DNA from: Streptomyces sp. SID8352
GTDB taxonomy: Bacteria; Actinomycetota; Actinomycetes; Streptomycetales; Streptomycetaceae
NCBI RefSeq assembly: GCF_009862265.1
Contig: NZ_WWGX01000043.1
Span: 122,277 to 186,276 of the forward strand
Length of the DNA: 64,000 bases
Reading direction: 5' to 3'
The notes beneath the pieces were generated by a model, which saw nothing but the letters and a program-made list of their open reading frames with translations, was not told where the DNA came from and did no database searches. Of the stretch, positions 17,797 through 26,299 are shown piece after piece; the first letter of the stretch is position 1; the number at the start of each line of letters is the position of its first letter. The position numbers and the translations under genes are program-made.

Positions 17797-18252
17797 ATGC
17801 GGATCTCCGTCTCCTCCGACATGGACGAACCCGTGGCCCGCCTGCTCGTCGAGGAGCTGCGCGGCCGCGGACACGAGGTACTGGCGCACGGCGCGCTGCG
17901 GCCCGGGGCCGACGCCCGGTGGGCGGTGTGCTCCGAGCGGGCGGCCCGGGACGTCGCCGAGGGCCGCGCCGACCAGGCCGTGGTGTGCTGCTGGACCGGC
18001 ACCGGCGCTTCGATCGCCGCCAACAAGGTGCGCGGCGTCCGGGCCGCCCTGTGCACCGACGCCGGGACCGCGGACGGGGCCCGCCGCTGGAACGACGCCA
18101 ATGTGCTCGCCCTGGGCCTGCGGCTGACGTCGGGTCCGCTGCTCCGGGAGATCCTCGACGCCTGGTTCGCGGCCGGGCCGAGCCGGGACGCCGAGGACCG
18201 GGAGAACGTACGGCACGTGGAACGGCTCGACGAGGACCGCGGCCCGGCCTGA
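17797..18252 (+). CDS. RpiB/LacAB-family sugar-phosphate isomerase
   Basis: A 151-residue aldose-ketose isomerase of the RpiB/LacA/LacB type, likely acting on ribose 5-phosphate or a related pentose or hexose phosphate. It shows the phosphate-binding segment CWTGTGASIAANKV (about 66-79), the conserved RAALC and the closing NDANVLALGLRL. Length is normal for the family. It starts at the ATG 17797, divergent from the transporter. It stands alone, so the sugar cannot be told from context. Confidence 0.88.
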   Translation: MRISVSSDMDEPVARLLVEELRGRGHEVLAHGALRPGADARWAVCSERAARDVAEGRADQAVVCCWTGTGASIAANKVRGVRAALCTDAGTADGARRWNDANVLALGLRLTSGPLLREILDAWFAAGPSRDAEDRENVRHVERLDEDRGPA

Positions 18253-18270
18253 CGCCCGCCGGGAGCTGGC

Positions 18271-18338
18271 CGCGCCCGGGGCACGCCCGCGCCCGGGGCA
18301 CGCCCGCGCCCGGGGCACGCCCGCGCCCGGGGCACGCC
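18271..18338. repeat. 17-bp tandem repeat, four copies
   Basis: Four exact copies of CGCGCCCGGGGCACGCC follow the RpiB-like gene by 18 bp. The unit does not preserve frame, and no protein or CRISPR-like spacing is involved. Confidence 0.9.
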
Positions 18339-18856
18339 CGCGACCCGGGGTGGAGTGCGACCGGGGCGGGGCGGCGAGGCCCGGGACGGGGACGTCGGAC
18401 CCGGGGGAGGGGCGTCGGGCCGGACGCCCCTCCCCCGGGGTGGGGAAGGGCCGGAGCCCCGGTCGATGCGCCGGGACCCGGCCGGGACACGGAGCCGTCG
18501 GGTCACCGGACCGTCCCGGCTCGTGGCGCGCGGGGGACACCGGGCGGCCGGGCGTTCGAGTTCGGGCCGTCACCCGGCCCGGCCAACGTGCCGGGACCCC
18601 GGCCGGGCGGGCGGAGCCGCCGGGCGCCGGGGCGACTCCGTGTGCGGCTCGCGGGGGACACCTTGCGGGGCCGGGTCACGGGCCGACGCCCGCCCGGTGG
18701 CCTCGGGACCCCCGACGCCCGGAACCCGGACGCCCGGAACCCCACGAGGCCGGAATCCCCGGGCGGCCCGGGTGATCCCCTGGGACGGGACCGGGGCGCC
18801 GGGACGGCCGCTCCCGGGACCACCGGATCCGGTACCGCCGGACGCGGTACCGGACC

Positions 18857-18878
18857 GGCCCGCCGGTACCGGCGGGCC
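18857..18878. terminator. 22-bp perfect palindrome downstream of rocD
   Basis: GGCCCGCCGGTACCGGCGGGCC reads the same on both strands and lies 25 bp past the rocD stop on the minus strand. It may act as a terminator hairpin; an operator role is less likely at a 3' end. Confidence 0.55.
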
Positions 18879-18902
18879 CCAGGGCGGGCGGTATCGCCGG
18901 GC

Positions 18903-20123
18903 TCAGGTGGTCAGGACCTTCTCCAGTGTCGCCAGCGCCCCCCTCAGCTCCTCCTCGGTGATCGTCAGCGGCGGGGCCAGCCGGATGGTGGACCCATGGG
19001 TGTCCTTGACGAGCACGCCCTCGCGCAGCAGTCGCTCGCCGATCTCGCGGCCGGTGCCGATCTCCGGGTCGACGTCCACCCCGGCCCACAGGCCCCGCGC
19101 GCGGAAGCCGGTCACGCCCCGGCCCACCAGCCCCCCGAGCCCCTCGCGCAGCACCCCGCCCAGCTCCGCCGCCCGAAGCTGGAAGCCGCCCGTCTCCAGC
19201 AGTTCCACCACCGCCGTGCCGACCGCGGCGGCCAGCGGATTGCCCCCGAACGTCGAACCGTGCTCGCCCGGCCGCAGCACCTCCAGCACCTCGCGGCGGC
19301 CCACCACCGCCGACACCGGCACGATGCCGCCGCCCAGCGCCTTGCCGAGCAGCACCAGGTCCGGGGCGACCGACTCGTGGTCCACCGCCAGGGTGTGCCC
19401 GGTGCGGCCCAGCCCCGACTGGATCTCGTCCGCGACGAACAGGCAGCCCGCCCGGCGGGTCAGATCCCGCACTCCGGCCAGATAGCCGTCGTCCGGGATG
19501 TTGACCCCGGCCTCGCCCTGGATCGGCTCGATCAGCACCGCCGCCGTCGTCGCGTCGACCGCCTCCTCCAGGGCCGCCAGGTCGTTGTACGGCACCACCC
19601 GGAAACCGGGGGTGAACGGGCCGAAGCCGTCACGGGCCGTCGCGTCCGTGGAGAAGCTCACGATCGTCGTCGTGCGGCCGTGGAAGTTGTCCGCGGCCAC
19701 CACGATCGTCGCCCGGTCCGCGGGGACGCCCTTGACGTCGTAGGCCCACTTGCGGGCGATCTTGATGCCGCTCTCCACCGCCTCGGCGCCGGTGTTCATC
19801 GGCAGGACCATGTCGGTGCGGGTCAGCGCGGCCAGCCGCTCGGCGAAGGAGGCCAGCCGGTCGTTGTGGAAGGCGCGCGAGGTCAGCGTGAGCCGGTCGA
19901 GCTGGCGGTGCGCGGCCGCCACCAGATCGGGATGGCGGTGGCCGAAGTTGAGCGCCGAGTACCCGGCCAGCATGTCCAGGTAGCGGCGGCCCTCCACGTC
20001 CTCCACCCACACGCCCTCGGCGCGCGCCACCACCACGGGCAGCGGGTGGTAGTTGTGGGCGAGGACCGAGTCCTCCACGCGGATCAGCGCGGCGGAACCG
20101 CGGGTGTCGGCGGACGGTGTCAT
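18903..20123 (-). CDS. rocD: Ornithine aminotransferase RocD
   Basis: PLP-dependent transfer of the delta-amino group of ornithine to 2-oxoglutarate, yielding glutamate-5-semialdehyde in arginine/ornithine breakdown. The 406-residue protein shows YSALNFGHRHP, the cofactor Asp in DEIQSGLGRTG and the Schiff-base Lys in LLGKALGGG. The ATG at 20123 overlaps the stop of the upstream amidinohydrolase gene as ATGA, so the two are translationally coupled. The frame upstream of this ATG is a shadow. The Lrp-type gene upstream is the likely regulator. Confidence 0.94.
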   Translation of the reverse strand: MTPSADTRGSAALIRVEDSVLAHNYHPLPVVVARAEGVWVEDVEGRRYLDMLAGYSALNFGHRHPDLVAAAHRQLDRLTLTSRAFHNDRLASFAERLAALTRTDMVLPMNTGAEAVESGIKIARKWAYDVKGVPADRATIVVAADNFHGRTTTIVSFSTDATARDGFGPFTPGFRVVPYNDLAALEEAVDATTAAVLIEPIQGEAGVNIPDDGYLAGVRDLTRRAGCLFVADEIQSGLGRTGHTLAVDHESVAPDLVLLGKALGGGIVPVSAVVGRREVLEVLRPGEHGSTFGGNPLAAAVGTAVVELLETGGFQLRAAELGGVLREGLGGLVGRGVTGFRARGLWAGVDVDPEIGTGREIGERLLREGVLVKDTHGSTIRLAPPLTITEEELRGALATLEKVLTT

Positions 20124-20974
20124 GAACGGGCCTCCCGGATCTCCTGGGTGCAGCACTTGACGCCGCCCCCGGCCTTCAGGAACTCGGACAGGTCGACGGG
20201 GACGGGGACGTAGCCCCGGTCGGCCAGCCGCCCGGCGAGTTCCCCCGCGCCGGGCGACAGGAACACGTGGCGGCCGTCGCTGACGGAGTTCAGCCCGAAC
20301 GCCGTGGCGTCCTCCCGGGTGGCCGGGACCGCGTCGGGGAAGAGCCGCTCCAGCGCCTCCCGGCTGCCCGGCGAGAACGCCTCCGGGTAGTAGGCGATGT
20401 TCCCGTCGCCCGACCCGGTGCCGTCCGGGCCGCGGCCGTCGTCGAGGACGAACAGCGCGGTGTCCAGGTGGTAGAAGTACGGGTCCACCAGGGTCAGCGA
20501 GACCACCGGGCGGCCGAAGAACTCCTGCGTCTCGTCGTGGGCCCCGCGGGAGGTGCGGAACCCCGTCCCGGCGAGGATCAGCCGCCCCACCGGCACCAGG
20601 TCCCCCTCGCCCTCGCAGGTGGCGGAGGGATGGTGGACCTCGAAGCCGGCGTCCTTGAACCACGCCTCGTAGGGGGCCGACTCGGGACGCCGCTCCGGCG
20701 CGTGGAACCGCGAGCCCAGGACCCGGCCGTCCACCACGAGCGCCGCGTTGGCGGCGAACACCATGTCCGGCAGCCCGGGCACCGGAGCCACCCGGTCCAC
20801 GGTGTGGCCGTGCGCGAGGTAGGCGTCGACCAGGGCGCGCCACTGGGTCAGCGCCAGGCCCACGTCCACCGGCGCGGCGGGGCGCATCCACGGGTTGATG
20901 GCGTAGCGCACGTCGTAGAACCTGGGCTCGCAGACCAGGAAACGCCGGTGGCGCGGCACGAGGGGGTCGGGCAC
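20120..20974 (-). CDS. ddaH: Dimethylarginine dimethylaminohydrolase-like amidinohydrolase
   Basis: A 284-residue member of the guanidine-modifying (GME/amidinotransferase) fold. It shows NPWM in the first strand, MVFAANAALVV with the substrate Asn, GEGDLVP with the catalytic acid, HLDTALFVLDD with the catalytic His, and the nucleophile Cys in GGVKCCTQEI near the C-terminus. It should hydrolyse a methylated or free guanidino amino acid to citrulline plus an amine. The GTG at 20974 follows GGAGGGACC. Coupling to rocD suggests a role in arginine-to-glutamate catabolism. Substrate assignment from sequence alone is moderate. Confidence 0.87.
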   Translation of the reverse strand: MPDPLVPRHRRFLVCEPRFYDVRYAINPWMRPAAPVDVGLALTQWRALVDAYLAHGHTVDRVAPVPGLPDMVFAANAALVVDGRVLGSRFHAPERRPESAPYEAWFKDAGFEVHHPSATCEGEGDLVPVGRLILAGTGFRTSRGAHDETQEFFGRPVVSLTLVDPYFYHLDTALFVLDDGRGPDGTGSGDGNIAYYPEAFSPGSREALERLFPDAVPATREDATAFGLNSVSDGRHVFLSPGAGELAGRLADRGYVPVPVDLSEFLKAGGGVKCCTQEIREARS

Positions 20975-21007
20975 GAGGGGTCCCTCCGGTTCCTCACGGA
21001 ACGTGAC

Positions 21008-21021
21008 GGTGTTATGACACC
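21008..21021. promoter_or_regulatory. Inverted repeat upstream of ddaH-rocD
   Basis: GGTGT-TATG-ACACC is a perfect 5-bp inverted repeat with an AT-rich centre, 34 bp upstream of the ddaH start and 49 bp past the Lrp gene. Size and position fit an Lrp/AsnC half-site operator; binding is inference. Confidence 0.4.
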
Positions 21022-21069
21022 ACGGTAGGAACCGGCCCCGGCGGGCGACAAGCGTGATCGGCTGCGCGT

Positions 21070-21603
21070 TCACGCACGAATGCTGCGTGGTCCGCCCGCC
21101 CGGCGCAGCACTGCTGCGTCGTCCGGCGCGGGCTGGCTGGCCGCGGCCTCCGGACTGTCCTGGATCAGATGGGACAGCACCATCACGCTGATGGTCTTCC
21201 GGATGAACGGCTCCGCCCGGATGCGCTCCAGCACCTCCTCGAAGTGCTCCACGTCCCGCGCCCGCACGTGCAGCAGCGCGTCCGCCCCGCCCGTCACCGT
21301 CATCGCCGCCGTGATCTCCGGATAGCCGCGCACCACCTCCGCCAGCCGCCTCGGCGGGGCCGCGCCCTCGCAGTACACCTCCACGTACGCCTCGGTCCGC
21401 CAGCCCAGCGCCGACGGCCGCACCGTCGCCGTGAAGCCGGTGATCACACCGGTCTCCCGCAGCCGGTCCACCCGGCGCTTGACCGCCGTCGAGGAGAGCC
21501 CGACGTCCGCGCCGATCTCGGCGAAGGAGGCGCGGGCGTTGTCCATCAGCGCGGTGACGATCTTCCGGTCGAGCTCGTCGAACGGGGCGGGCCTGCTGCT
21601 CAT
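21070..21603 (-). CDS. Lrp/AsnC-family regulator
   Basis: A 177-residue regulator with an N-terminal winged helix-turn-helix (about residues 8-60, SSTAVKRRVDRLRETGVI) and a C-terminal RAM effector-binding domain (about 70-150). Members bind amino acids and form octamers. It lies directly upstream of ddaH-rocD on the same strand, which points to control of arginine/ornithine catabolism. The last 25 residues are not conserved-looking. The ATG at 21603 starts MSSRPAPFDELDRKI, where DELDRKI is the usual opening of the family. Confidence 0.9.
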   Translation of the reverse strand: MSSRPAPFDELDRKIVTALMDNARASFAEIGADVGLSSTAVKRRVDRLRETGVITGFTATVRPSALGWRTEAYVEVYCEGAAPPRRLAEVVRGYPEITAAMTVTGGADALLHVRARDVEHFEEVLERIRAEPFIRKTISVMVLSHLIQDSPEAAASQPAPDDAAVLRRAGGPRSIRA

Positions 21604-21752
21604 GCCCGCACTGTAGCCAGCGCCCTCCGGCCCCGGGGGCCGTCCGCGGCGGCTGTCCGGAGCCTTGCGGGGCCCCGCTCGGGCGCACCGGGAGCGGAGC
21701 GCCCCCGCCGGCGCATGTCCACCCGTGCGGATTCCACCTACACTCCACGTTC

Positions 21753-22541
21753 ATGCTGCGCGCCCTCGCCGTCGACGACGAACGCCCCTCCCTGGAGGAA
21801 CTGCTCTATCTGCTCAACGCCGACCCGCGCGTCGCCGGGGCGGAGGGAGCGGGCGACGCCACCGAGGCGCTGCGCCGCATCAACCGCGCCCTGGAATCCG
21901 GACCGGACGGCCCCGAGGCCATCGACGTGGTCTTCCTCGACATCCAGATGCCCGGCCTCGACGGCCTCGACCTCGCCCGGCTGCTCGGCGGCTTCGCCCG
22001 GCCCCCGCTGGTCGTCTTCGTCACCGCGCACGAGGACTTCGCCGTCCAGGCCTTCGATCTCAAGGCCGTCGACTACGTCCTCAAACCCGTCCGCCGGGAA
22101 CGGCTCGCCGAGGCCGTGCGCCGCGCCGCCGAGCGCCAGGGCACGGTCACCGGCACCGGTCCCGGCGGCGACCCCGCCGCCACCGCCCCGCGCGTCCCCG
22201 TCCACGAACCGGACCCGGACCACATCCCCGTCGAACTCGGCGGCGTCACCCGCTTCGTCGCCGTCGACGACATCACCCACGTCGAGGCCCAGGGCGACTA
22301 CGCCCGGCTGCACACCGGCCGGGGCAGCCACCTCGTCCGGGTCCCGCTCTCCACCCTGGAGGAGCGCTGGCGGGCCCGCGGCTTCGTCCGCATCCACCGC
22401 CGCCACCTCGTGGCCCTGCGCCACATCGGCGAACTGCGCCTGGACACCGGCAGCGTCAGCGTCCTGGTCGGCGCCGAGGAGCTCCAGGTCAGCCGCCGCC
22501 ACGCCCGCGAACTGCGCGACCTGCTGATGCGGAGGCCGTGA
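21753..22541 (+). CDS. LytTR-family response regulator
   Basis: A 262-residue response regulator. The receiver (about 1-130) has the acidic pair VDDE, the phospho-acceptor Asp in FLDIQMPG (about residue 68), the Thr in VTAHED and the Lys in LKPV. After a Pro-rich linker comes a LytTR DNA-binding domain (about 165-260, HVEAQGDYARLHT and FVRIHRRHLV). It is the first gene of a four-gene plus-strand operon ending with its LytS-type kinase, with a transporter between them. Confidence 0.92.
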   Translation: MLRALAVDDERPSLEELLYLLNADPRVAGAEGAGDATEALRRINRALESGPDGPEAIDVVFLDIQMPGLDGLDLARLLGGFARPPLVVFVTAHEDFAVQAFDLKAVDYVLKPVRRERLAEAVRRAAERQGTVTGTGPGGDPAATAPRVPVHEPDPDHIPVELGGVTRFVAVDDITHVEAQGDYARLHTGRGSHLVRVPLSTLEERWRARGFVRIHRRHLVALRHIGELRLDTGSVSVLVGAEELQVSRRHARELRDLLMRRP

Positions 22542-22544
22542 ACC

Positions 22545-22940
22545 GTGCCCCCGGAACCCGCCGAACGCCGCGTCGTCGTCACCGCCCCGCCCCGCCGCAC
22601 CCCGCCGCACACCCGGCTCCGCGCGCGCGGACGCCATCCGCACGCCCCCGGCCACTACCGGCCGCGCACCGAGATCGACGAGCAGACCACCCTCGGCCAC
22701 ACCTACGTCCGCTCCCTGATGCGCAGCCAACTGCGCGCCGGGCTCACCGCGTTCGCCGTGCTCGGCCTGCTGGTCGGCCCGCTGCCGCTGCTGTTCGCCG
22801 TCGTGCCCGGCGCCCGCCGCCTGGAGTGGGCCGTCCTCGGCTTCGCCCTGTACGCCCCCCTCGTCCTGCTCGCCCGCTGGTACGTGCGCCGCGCCGAACG
22901 CAACGAACGCGACTTCGTCCGCCTGGTCGAGGACCGGTGA
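22545..22940 (+). CDS. Small membrane protein, DUF485-like transporter partner
   Basis: A 131-residue protein with a basic, Pro-rich N-terminal half and two membrane segments (about residues 68-85 and 92-108). Small DUF485-type two-helix proteins commonly precede SSS-family acetate or carboxylate symporters, and this one lies between the response regulator and the symporter. The GTG start is 3 bases after the regulator stop. Family membership is by position and topology more than by clear motifs. Confidence 0.7.
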   Translation: MPPEPAERRVVVTAPPRRTPPHTRLRARGRHPHAPGHYRPRTEIDEQTTLGHTYVRSLMRSQLRAGLTAFAVLGLLVGPLPLLFAVVPGARRLEWAVLGFALYAPLVLLARWYVRRAERNERDFVRLVEDR

Positions 22941-22992
22941 CCGCCCCGGCCCCCCGCCGCGGCGCCACCGCCCACCGCCCGCAGAGCCGCCC

Positions 22993-24753
22993 GTGAACCC
23001 GAACTACGCGATACCCGCCGTCGCCCTCGTCGTCGTCGCCACCGTCCTGGTCGGCGCCTTCGGCCTGCGCGTCTCCCGCACCACCTCCGACTTCTACGTC
23101 GCCTCCCGCACCGTCGGCCCGCGCCTCAACGCCGCCGCCATCAGCGGCGAGTACCTCTCCGCCGCCTCCTTCCTCGGCGTCGCCGGACTCGTCCTGGTCC
23201 AGGGCCCCGACATGCTCTGGTACCCGGTCGGCTACACCGCCGGATACCTCGTCCTGCTGCTCTTCGTCGCCGCCCCGCTGCGCCGCTCCGGCGCCTACAC
23301 GCTGCCCGACTTCGCCGAGGCGCGGCTCGCCTCCCAGGGCGTGCGGCGGCTGGCCGGCGCCTTCGTCGTCGGCGTCGGCTGGCTCTACCTCCTGCCCCAG
23401 CTCCAGGGGGCCGGGCTCACGCTGACCGTGCTCACCGGGGCACCCGACTGGCTCGGCGGTGTGATCGTCGCCCTCGTCGTCATCGCCATCGTCGCCGCCG
23501 GGGGCATGCGCAGCATCACCTTCGTCCAGGCCTTCCAGTACTGGCTGAAGCTCACCGCCCTGCTCGTCCCCGCCCTCTTCCTGGTCCTCGCCTGGCAGGG
23601 CGACGGCGCCCCCGGCCGCGCCTTCGACGAGCCGGTCACCTTCCGCGAGCAGCGCTCCGTCCGCGTCGACAGCGCCCTCGCCCTGCGCCTCGACCGGCCG
23701 CTGACCGTCACCGTCGACGGCACCGTGGACGGCCGCGCCCACGACGGCACCCGGCTCACCCTGGCCGAGGGCCCCCACCGCATCGCGGCCGGCACCCGCC
23801 TCACCTTCGCCCCGGGCACCCCCGTCCCGGCCGCCGGGCGCGGGGCCGACGACGCCCTGTCGCCCTCCCGCGCCGAGAGCCGCACCGAACGCCCGCTCTA
23901 CGCGACGTACGGGCTGATCCTCGCCACCTTCCTCGGCACCATGGGCCTGCCGCACGTCGTGGTCCGCTTCTACACCAGCCCGCACGGCGTCGCCGCCCGC
24001 CGCACCACCGTCGCCGTCCTCGCCCTCGTCGGCGCCTTCTACCTGCTGCCGCCCCTGTACGGCGCCCTCGGCCGCCTCTACGCCCCCGAACTGACCCTCA
24101 CGGGCGAGGCGGACGCCGCCGTGCTGCTGCTGCCCGACCGGGTCGTCGGGGGCGTCGGCGGCGACCTGCTCGGCGCGCTGGTGGCCGGGGGCGCCTTCGC
24201 CGCGTTCCTGTCCACCGCCTCGGGGCTCACCATGGCCGTCGCCGGCGTCCTCACCCAGGACGTCCTGCCCTCCAGGGGCGTCCGGCACTTCCGGCTCGGC
24301 ACCGTCCTCGCCATGGCCGTTCCGCTCGGCGCGAGCGCCCTCGTCGGGGGGCTGCCCGTCGCGGACGCCGTCGGCCTCGCCTTCGCCGTCTCCGCCTCCT
24401 CCTTCTGCCCCATGCTGGTCCTGGGCATCTGGTGGCGCCGCCTGACCCCGCCCGGCGCCTCGGCCGGGATGCTGGTCGGCGGCGGCTCCGCGCTGCTCGC
24501 CGTCGCCGCCACGATGGGCGGCTTCCCGGGCGGTGGCGGTGCCCTGCACGCGCTGCTGGCCTGGCCCGCGCTGTGGTCGGTGCCGCTGGGCTTCCTCACC
24601 ATGGTGCTGGTGTCGCTGGCCACCCCGGGCCGGGTGCCGTCCGGGACGGCGGCGATCCTGGCCCGCTTCCACCTGCCCGAGGAACTGCGGGCCGAGGAGC
24701 TGCGGGGCGACGAACCCCGGGGCGCCCGGCAGCGGACGGAGAGCGCCCCGTGA
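22993..24753 (+). CDS. Sodium/solute symporter (SSS family, ActP-like)
   Basis: A 586-residue integral membrane symporter with about 13 segments, expected to import acetate, pyruvate or a similar carboxylate with sodium. SSS hallmarks are GEYLSAASFLGVAGL (about 52-66), GMRSITFVQAFQYW and TASGLTMAVAGVLTQD. Between two segments lies an unusual hydrophilic insert of roughly 90 residues (about 210-300) with alternating beta-like strands (SVRVDSALALRLDRP). It is probably outside the membrane. The start is a GTG at 22993. The 3' end overlaps the kinase start as GTGA. Confidence 0.88.
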   Translation: MNPNYAIPAVALVVVATVLVGAFGLRVSRTTSDFYVASRTVGPRLNAAAISGEYLSAASFLGVAGLVLVQGPDMLWYPVGYTAGYLVLLLFVAAPLRRSGAYTLPDFAEARLASQGVRRLAGAFVVGVGWLYLLPQLQGAGLTLTVLTGAPDWLGGVIVALVVIAIVAAGGMRSITFVQAFQYWLKLTALLVPALFLVLAWQGDGAPGRAFDEPVTFREQRSVRVDSALALRLDRPLTVTVDGTVDGRAHDGTRLTLAEGPHRIAAGTRLTFAPGTPVPAAGRGADDALSPSRAESRTERPLYATYGLILATFLGTMGLPHVVVRFYTSPHGVAARRTTVAVLALVGAFYLLPPLYGALGRLYAPELTLTGEADAAVLLLPDRVVGGVGGDLLGALVAGGAFAAFLSTASGLTMAVAGVLTQDVLPSRGVRHFRLGTVLAMAVPLGASALVGGLPVADAVGLAFAVSASSFCPMLVLGIWWRRLTPPGASAGMLVGGGSALLAVAATMGGFPGGGGALHALLAWPALWSVPLGFLTMVLVSLATPGRVPSGTAAILARFHLPEELRAEELRGDEPRGARQRTESAP

Positions 24754-25955
24754 GCGATTTCGTCGCCGGACTGGTCGTCGCCGTGCTGCCGCTGCTGGCC
24801 GCCGGGTTCTGGCTGGGCCGCCGCACCGCCCGCACCCCGCACCTGGGCGGGCTCGGCACCCCGGTGGAGCACGCCACCTTCCAGACCCTGCACACCGCCT
24901 CCCTGGCCGCGCCCCCGCTGCGGGCCGGACTGACCGAGGAGACCGCCCGCAAGTCCGCCCGCAAGCTGCGCTCCCTGCTCGGCACCGACGCGCTGTGCCT
25001 CACCGACCTCACCGAGGTCCTGGTCTGGGACGGGGTCGGCGCCCACCACCGCACCGAGATCATGGAGCGGCTGGCCGGGCCCCTGGAGAGCGGCCGGGGC
25101 GAGGCCTTCCCCCTGACCTGCGGGACCCCCGACTGCGCGGTGCGCTGGGCGGTCGTCGCCCCGCTCACCGTCGACGACCGGGTGCACGGCGCCCTGGTCG
25201 CCTGCGCGCCCCGGGAGTCCGCCGTCCTGGTCCGCGCGGCGGGGGAGGTGGCCCGCTGGGTCTCCGTCCAGTTGGAGCTGGCCGACCTGGACCAGTCCCG
25301 CACCCGGTTGATCGAGGCGGAGATCAAGGCGCTGCGGGCCCAGATATCCCCGCACTTCATCTTCAACTCGCTGGCCGTGATCGCGTCCTTCGTCCGCACC
25401 GACCCCGAGCGCGCCCGCGAACTGCTGCTGGAGTTCGCGGACTTCACGCGCTACTCCTTCCGGCGGCACGGCGACTTCACCACGCTCGCCGACGAACTGC
25501 ACGCCATCGACCACTACCTGGCGCTGGTCAGGGCCCGCTTCGGCGACCGCCTCTCGGTCACCCTCCAGATAGCCCCCGAGGTCCTCCCGGTGGCGCTGCC
25601 CTTCCTCTGCCTCCAGCCGCTGGTGGAGAACGCCGTCAAGCACGGCCTGGAGGGCAAGGCCGACCGCTGCCGCATCCAGATCACCGCGCAGGACGCGGGC
25701 GCCGAGGCCCTGGTCGTCATCGAGGACGACGGCGCCGGCATGGACCCCGGCCTGCTGCGCCGCATCCTCGCCCGGGAGGTCAGCCCCTCGGGCGGCATCG
25801 GCCTGTCCAACGTCGACGACCGGCTCCGCCAGGTGTACGGGGACGATCACGGGCTGGTCATCGAGACCGCCGTCGGAGCGGGCATGCGGATCACCGTGCG
25901 GGTGCCCAAGTACCAGCCGGGGGTCCACCCGGCCGGCCCGCCGGGACGCCCCTGA
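24750..25955 (+). CDS. LytS-type sensor histidine kinase
   Basis: A 401-residue kinase with a single N-terminal membrane segment (about 4-20), a GAF-like sensor region (about 50-175), and a His_kinase/HATPase core. The phospho-acceptor His is in AQISPHFIFNSL (about residue 208), followed by the N-box PLVENAVKHGLEG and the G-box DDGAGM. It lacks the multi-helix LYT sensor of E. coli BtsS or YpdA. Its partner is the LytTR regulator three genes upstream. LytS/LytTR pairs often control carboxylate transporters, which fits the symporter in this operon; the signal is unknown. Confidence 0.9.
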   Translation: MSDFVAGLVVAVLPLLAAGFWLGRRTARTPHLGGLGTPVEHATFQTLHTASLAAPPLRAGLTEETARKSARKLRSLLGTDALCLTDLTEVLVWDGVGAHHRTEIMERLAGPLESGRGEAFPLTCGTPDCAVRWAVVAPLTVDDRVHGALVACAPRESAVLVRAAGEVARWVSVQLELADLDQSRTRLIEAEIKALRAQISPHFIFNSLAVIASFVRTDPERARELLLEFADFTRYSFRRHGDFTTLADELHAIDHYLALVRARFGDRLSVTLQIAPEVLPVALPFLCLQPLVENAVKHGLEGKADRCRIQITAQDAGAEALVVIEDDGAGMDPGLLRRILAREVSPSGGIGLSNVDDRLRQVYGDDHGLVIETAVGAGMRITVRVPKYQPGVHPAGPPGRP

Positions 25956-25973
25956 GCGGCGCCCCGGGACGGG

Positions 25974-25993
25974 CCGCGGCTCACGAGCCGCGG
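25974..25993. terminator. Hairpin between convergent kinase and small membrane gene
   Basis: Perfect inverted repeat CCGCGGCTC-AC-GAGCCGCGG, starting 18 bp past the kinase stop and overlapping the stop codon of the minus-strand 56-residue gene. Its placement suits a two-way terminator. Confidence 0.6.
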
Positions 25994-26151
25994 GTGGCCA
26001 CCATGCCGAGGGTGATCAGGACCAGGAGGACCCAGCCGAACCACAGCCAGCCGTTGCTCCCGAGCGCCACCGTGTAGCCCGTCACGGCGACCAGGCCGCC
26101 GACGGTGAGCACCCCCATGGTCTTGGTCGAACTGTCCGTGGAACCGGGCAT
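25981..26151 (-). CDS. 56-residue two-helix membrane protein
   Basis: A short gene with a clear GGAGGG ribosome site 7 bases before the ATG at 26151. The product starts MPGSTDSSTK, then has two hydrophobic helices: GVLTVGGLVAVTGYTVAL (about 13-30) and WLWFGWVLLVLITLGMV (about 35-51), ending in TRGS. It is probably an inner-membrane protein; no family is recognised. It lies just upstream of the ctaG-type gene in reading order of the strand but is separated from it by a terminator hairpin. Confidence 0.75.
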   Translation of the reverse strand: MPGSTDSSTKTMGVLTVGGLVAVTGYTVALGSNGWLWFGWVLLVLITLGMVATRGS

Positions 26152-26235
26152 CGCGACACCCTCCTCGTGGTCCGTTGCCCTCCATGGTGCCCCGGTTCCG
26201 CCCGAACGTCAGACCCTGGTGCGAACGGATGTGCG

Positions 26236-26277
26236 CGAGGGGCGCGCGGACACCCCTCGGGTGCCGCGCGCCCCTCG
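26236..26277. terminator. Terminator hairpin downstream of ctaG-like gene
   Basis: Perfect 14-bp arms CGAGGGGCGCGCGG (26236-26249) and CCGCGCGCCCCTCG (26264-26277) enclose a 14-nt loop that can pair further (CACC/GGTG). It lies 22 bp past the ctaG-like stop on the minus strand. Confidence 0.75.
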
Positions 26278-26299
26278 CCGCTCCGGTGGCCCCCGGTGC

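Larger units (their letters stand above)
18253..18902. other. 650-bp gap between convergent genes, repeats only
   Basis: No gene is supported here. The first part contains a 17-bp tandem repeat, the middle is G/C-rich with many GGGAC and CCGGAAC words, and the last part contains a 22-bp palindrome near the rocD end. All long frames are Arg/Pro/Gly shadows. Confidence 0.6.

Noticed and set aside
18271..18338. Possible CRISPR array
   Set aside because: The four 17-bp units are directly adjacent with no spacers, and no cas genes are nearby.
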